This document shows positions 61,229 through 64,000 of a DNA stretch of 64,000 nt, one piece after another. The DNA is from Actinoplanes lutulentus (GTDB lineage: Bacteria; Actinomycetota; Actinomycetes; Mycobacteriales; Micromonosporaceae), in contig NZ_QLMJ01000001.1 of NCBI RefSeq assembly GCF_003259845.1, positions 372,001 to 436,000 of the forward strand. The letters are read 5' to 3'. Numbering within the stretch: the first letter of the stretch is position 1; each line of letters opens with the position of its first letter. The notes under the pieces were generated by a model that had not been told where the DNA came from, did not search any database, and saw nothing but the letters and a program-made list of their open reading frames with translations. Both the position numbers and the translations under genes were made by a program.

Positions 61229-63631
61229 GTGAGACGCCTAGCATCCGCGCTATCGGTATTACTGCTGTTGTTCAGCTTCGCCAGCCCCGCACAGGCGGCA
61301 CCGGCCGAGCCGGTACCCACTGGGGAGCAATATCGGCTCACCAGCCTGAAGAGTTCACAGGAAGCACAGACCACGCGTTCCAAGACGGCCACCACCACCG
61401 CCGACCAGGCGGAGACCGTTCACCGCGGCCAGTACGCCCAGACCGGAGCCTCGCTGCGCGCTCCGAGCACCACCATTGAGGAGTGCGCCGCCGACGAATG
61501 GGCCGACCGGTCCGGCGGCTTCGTCATCGATCACTTCAACTGGTGCCATACCGTGGTGTACAGCACCGAGCTCGAGGTCTGCCAGATCAGGATCTTCGTC
61601 TGTGTCCGGAGCCAGGAGATCGGCGACATCAGCTGGCGGATGACCACGAAGGGCGAGGGCTGGGACGCGACGCAGCCGGCCACCGACCCGAGGTACAGCC
61701 AGATCTCGTTCACGACCCGCATCCACGACATCCAGACCGACAACGTGATGCTGGACGCGATGGTGCTCCAGCTGAATCTGGTGTGCGACGGGCAGAACGG
61801 TGTGCCCTGCCTGCACAACCTGGGTGACGACGTGGAGCCCCGCCCGATCGCCGAGTGGAAGCAGAACAGCGACACCGTCTTCCGTTTCCAGTCCGACCCG
61901 GCGTACGGCCTCGGCAGCGACCGGATCAGCTGGTTCAACTTCCACATCAAGTCCACCGCGAGTTACCCCGCCGCGAACACGGTGACCGACGAGGCCGGCA
62001 GCAACGGTTATCGCTGCGACGAGGCGACCTATCTGCAGGGCGACCGCGGCTGCGTCTTCGACCGGGTGTCGGAGCTGTTCCCGATGGCGATGGACGAGTA
62101 CCAGAACTACCGCAAGGCCGCGCTGCACATCTACGACGCGATGTATCTGCCGCAGAAGACCCGGCCGCCGCTGGAAGGCAAGAAGGTGGCCGGAAATCCC
62201 TTCGCCGACCAGCCGCAGCCACTGCATCGCATCTATGAGCCGTACGACCCGACGATCGTGCGCGACAACAACAACGAGGCCGTGCGCACCTGCAGGGAAT
62301 GGTGGGGCGCCGACTACTCGCAGGGCGGTCAGTTCGACTGCGACGAGTACCCGTTCAAATCCACCTACCAGGGCGCCTCGCAATCCAACGGCCACTACTC
62401 CGCGCGGGTCATCGACGGCTCGGACAACTCTTCCGGCGGCGCCGTCCTCGGCGCCTGGTACGAGTCGCAGCGCATCCTGCACGATGACCCGTTCTTCGTG
62501 CTGCTCGGCTTCACCGGTACCGGCGGTGGCGGCGGCGGTGGCGGTGGCGGTGGCGGGAGCGAGATCCCGGACTCGGCACCGACCGTGAACGCCGGCGAGG
62601 ACATCGCCACCGACGAGGGGGCACCCGGCACGCTGCGCGGGGCTGTGCACGACTTCGAGGGGACACCGTCGACCCGGTGGAGTTACCGGGTCACCTCCGG
62701 CCGGGACGGCATGTCCTGCACCCTCTCCGCGCCGGAGCGGCAGGTCACCCGGATCACCTGTAACGACGAGGGCACCGTCGAGGTCACCCTGACCGCCGAC
62801 GACGGCCTCAACGCGCCGGTGTCCGACCGGGCCACCGTCACGGTGCGCAACGCGCCGCCGAGCGTGAAGATCACCGGGCCGGATCCGTGGCAGGTCTTCA
62901 AGGCCGGCGCCGGCGTGAACCTCACCGCGCCGTTCACCGACCCGGGTGCCCTCGACACGCACAACTGCTCGGTCCGCTGGGACGACGGCGAGGGCGCCGA
63001 CACCTACGCGGCGGAGTCGCACACCTGCAACCGGCAGCACACCTTCGAGCACGCCGGCATGTACACGATCTCGGTGACCGTCACCGACGACGCGGGTGCC
63101 GAGGACACCGCGACCACGATGATCGTCGTCTATGACCCGGAGGCCGGCTTCGCCAACGCGGACGGAGCCTTCACCTCGGCGGCGAGCGCCTGGGCCGCCC
63201 AGCCCACCGCCGGCTCGATGTCGTTCCACCTGGCCGCGAACTACTATCACACCGACACGGTGACCGGGACGGCCCGCGCGTACCTCGCGAACACGGACCT
63301 GCGCCTGGACGCCGGCAACAAGGGCCTGGAATGGCTGGTGGTCACCCCGGACGGCAAGGTCGCCGCACGGGGGAAGGCGACGGTGAACGGGAAGAGCGGC
63401 TACGGCTTCGTCTATTACGGATACGACGGATGCACCACCGGCCGCCCCGGGCAGTGCCAGCCCGGCGCCGATCGTTTCCGGCTGGTGATCTGGCCGCTGA
63501 GCAGCGGTGACCATCCCGGCAACGTCACCTGGTACGACAACCGGCCGGAGGCCGGCTACGACGTGGACGTCACCGAGCCGCAGGACCTCACGTCCGGCGC
63601 GGTGACCATCCACCCCACCACCGGTCCCTGA
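61229..63631 (+). CDS. Secreted NucA/NucB-type nuclease with PKD domains
   Basis: An 800-residue secreted protein. A Sec signal (RRLASALSVLLLLFSFASPAQA) leads to a unique N-terminal domain of about 240 residues. Residues about 285-425 form a NucA/NucB-type deoxyribonuclease core with paired Cys and CDEYPFKSTYQGA, NGHYSARVID, SGGAVLGAWYES. A 12-Gly linker then joins two Ig-like PKD domains (about 450-625) and a C-terminal domain of about 150 residues. It probably degrades extracellular DNA. GTG start; AGAGGGA precedes it. Confidence 0.8.
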   Translation: MRRLASALSVLLLLFSFASPAQAAPAEPVPTGEQYRLTSLKSSQEAQTTRSKTATTTADQAETVHRGQYAQTGASLRAPSTTIEECAADEWADRSGGFVIDHFNWCHTVVYSTELEVCQIRIFVCVRSQEIGDISWRMTTKGEGWDATQPATDPRYSQISFTTRIHDIQTDNVMLDAMVLQLNLVCDGQNGVPCLHNLGDDVEPRPIAEWKQNSDTVFRFQSDPAYGLGSDRISWFNFHIKSTASYPAANTVTDEAGSNGYRCDEATYLQGDRGCVFDRVSELFPMAMDEYQNYRKAALHIYDAMYLPQKTRPPLEGKKVAGNPFADQPQPLHRIYEPYDPTIVRDNNNEAVRTCREWWGADYSQGGQFDCDEYPFKSTYQGASQSNGHYSARVIDGSDNSSGGAVLGAWYESQRILHDDPFFVLLGFTGTGGGGGGGGGGGGSEIPDSAPTVNAGEDIATDEGAPGTLRGAVHDFEGTPSTRWSYRVTSGRDGMSCTLSAPERQVTRITCNDEGTVEVTLTADDGLNAPVSDRATVTVRNAPPSVKITGPDPWQVFKAGAGVNLTAPFTDPGALDTHNCSVRWDDGEGADTYAAESHTCNRQHTFEHAGMYTISVTVTDDAGAEDTATTMIVVYDPEAGFANADGAFTSAASAWAAQPTAGSMSFHLAANYYHTDTVTGTARAYLANTDLRLDAGNKGLEWLVVTPDGKVAARGKATVNGKSGYGFVYYGYDGCTTGRPGQCQPGADRFRLVIWPLSSGDHPGNVTWYDNRPEAGYDVDVTEPQDLTSGAVTIHPTTGP

Positions 63632-63633
63632 CC

Positions 63634-63675
63634 GGTACAGCGGGGCCCGGCGGGTTCGCCGGGCCCCGCTGTACC
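63634..63675 (+). terminator. Perfect 19-bp hairpin terminator
   Basis: Arms at 63634-63652 and 63657-63675 pair perfectly with a 4-base loop (GGTT), starting three bases after the nuclease stop. It is followed by GTCCTTG, with no long T-run. A very stable stem of this type usually terminates transcription in actinobacteria. Confidence 0.85.
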
Positions 63676-63703
63676 GTCCTTGAGAACTGTCCCGGGAGGT
63701 TTC

Positions 63704-64000
63704 ATGCCGCCGATCAGCCGGCTTCAGTACGCTCCGCGCGTCGACCACCGCATGTTCGTCCTGCTCGATCCGCGCCGCAAGCCCTCGCCGCAGGAAGAGG
63801 GACTGCCCGAGGACGAGGAGATCCTGAGCGCCGGCCAGCACGGCGTGGTGTTCCGTTCCGGCGGTGACCTGTTCCGGCCGGCTGTCACGATCGAGCGATG
63901 GGCCGCAGACCCGGGCGTGGCCGAGGGCGAGTGGGACGAGACCGCCGAGGCCTCGTTCGCCGCGCCGTCGGGACGGCTGCGGCTGCGCTCCATCATGGGC
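63704..64000 (+). CDS. Hypothetical protein (3' end cut by window)
   Basis: ATG 63704 is preceded by GGGAGG at 63693-63698 and opens 99 codons to the window edge. The visible part is acidic and rich in Arg, Glu and Asp (RLQYAPRVDHRMFVLLDPRR and LPEDEEILSAGQHGVVF). No family recognised; the C-terminus lies outside. Confidence 0.65.
   Translation, partial: MPPISRLQYAPRVDHRMFVLLDPRRKPSPQEEGLPEDEEILSAGQHGVVFRSGGDLFRPAVTIERWAADPGVAEGEWDETAEASFAAPSGRLRLRSIMG

Overview
The window is about 64 kb of very GC-rich DNA with frequent GTG/TTG starts, 4-base gene overlaps, a complete conservon (cvnABCD), SARP/BTAD-type and PucR regulators and an actinobacterial DMATS-type indole prenyltransferase. This points to a filamentous actinomycete, most likely Micromonosporaceae (Actinoplanes-like). 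The placement is inferred from gene content and composition, not from a database match. No rRNA, tRNA, IS element, phage or CRISPR array was seen.

Layout. 0-3.3 kb: truncated membrane protein, CooC/MinD-like ATPase, then a leaderless YtrA-type GntR gene with a DUF1648 membrane protein. 3.3-9.5 kb: LacI regulator, PotABCD-type ABC importer and a D-mannonate dehydratase, nearly all with overlapping stops and starts (sugar-acid uptake and dehydration). 9.6-13.6 kb: ASCH protein, APC antiporter, arginine deiminase (frameshifted at its catalytic end), MarC. 13.6-20.6 kb: alpha-glucoside operon (GH13 alpha-glucosidase, ABC ATPase, two permeases, lipoprotein) divergent from its LacI regulator, with two matching operators. 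20.6-24.2 kb: pentapeptide protein, CDGSH Fe-S protein divergent from a haem-oxygenase-like diiron enzyme, DEAD-box helicase. 24.2-30.3 kb: signalling block with STAS, TetR, MEDS/HATPase and the conservon. 30.3-31.1 kb: gene-free repeat region.

31.1-34.6 kb: tryptophanase and indole prenyltransferase, divergent from isopentenyl-diphosphate isomerase, which makes the prenyl donor. 34.6-37 kb: tiny membrane peptide and two secreted GH43-type arabinan-active enzymes (one Sec, one Tat with an arabinose-binding AbfB domain). 37-38.3 kb: voltage-gated cation channel with an odd filter, YccF protein. 38.3-39.3 kb: second repeat region with four 61-bp tandem units of the same family as at 31 kb. 39.3-39.4 kb: a self-contained transcription unit for an 18-residue, two-thirds-lysine peptide. 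39.5-46.5 kb: DUF2203, SPFH protein, P450, diguanylate cyclase, FAD monooxygenase, PucR regulator. 46.6-50.5 kb: class II aldolase/class III aminotransferase fusion followed directly by an FGGY kinase, an apparent uncharacterised sugar pathway. 50.5-52.6 kb: WXG-like polymorphic toxin candidate with a possible immunity gene, DUF6817 protein. 52.6-56.8 kb: broken DUF1963-like gene, large SF1 helicase, NAD-dependent reductase. 57-61 kb: BTAD/AAA regulator and BASS transporter. 61-64 kb: secreted NucA/NucB-type nuclease with PKD domains and a structured leader, strong terminator, and the start of an unrecognised gene.

The most notable items are the polylysine micro-gene, the aldolase-aminotransferase/kinase pair, the prenyl-indole cluster with its own isomerase, and the palindromic repeat family. 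Three single-base frameshifts in G/C runs suggest either recent pseudogenes or assembly errors.
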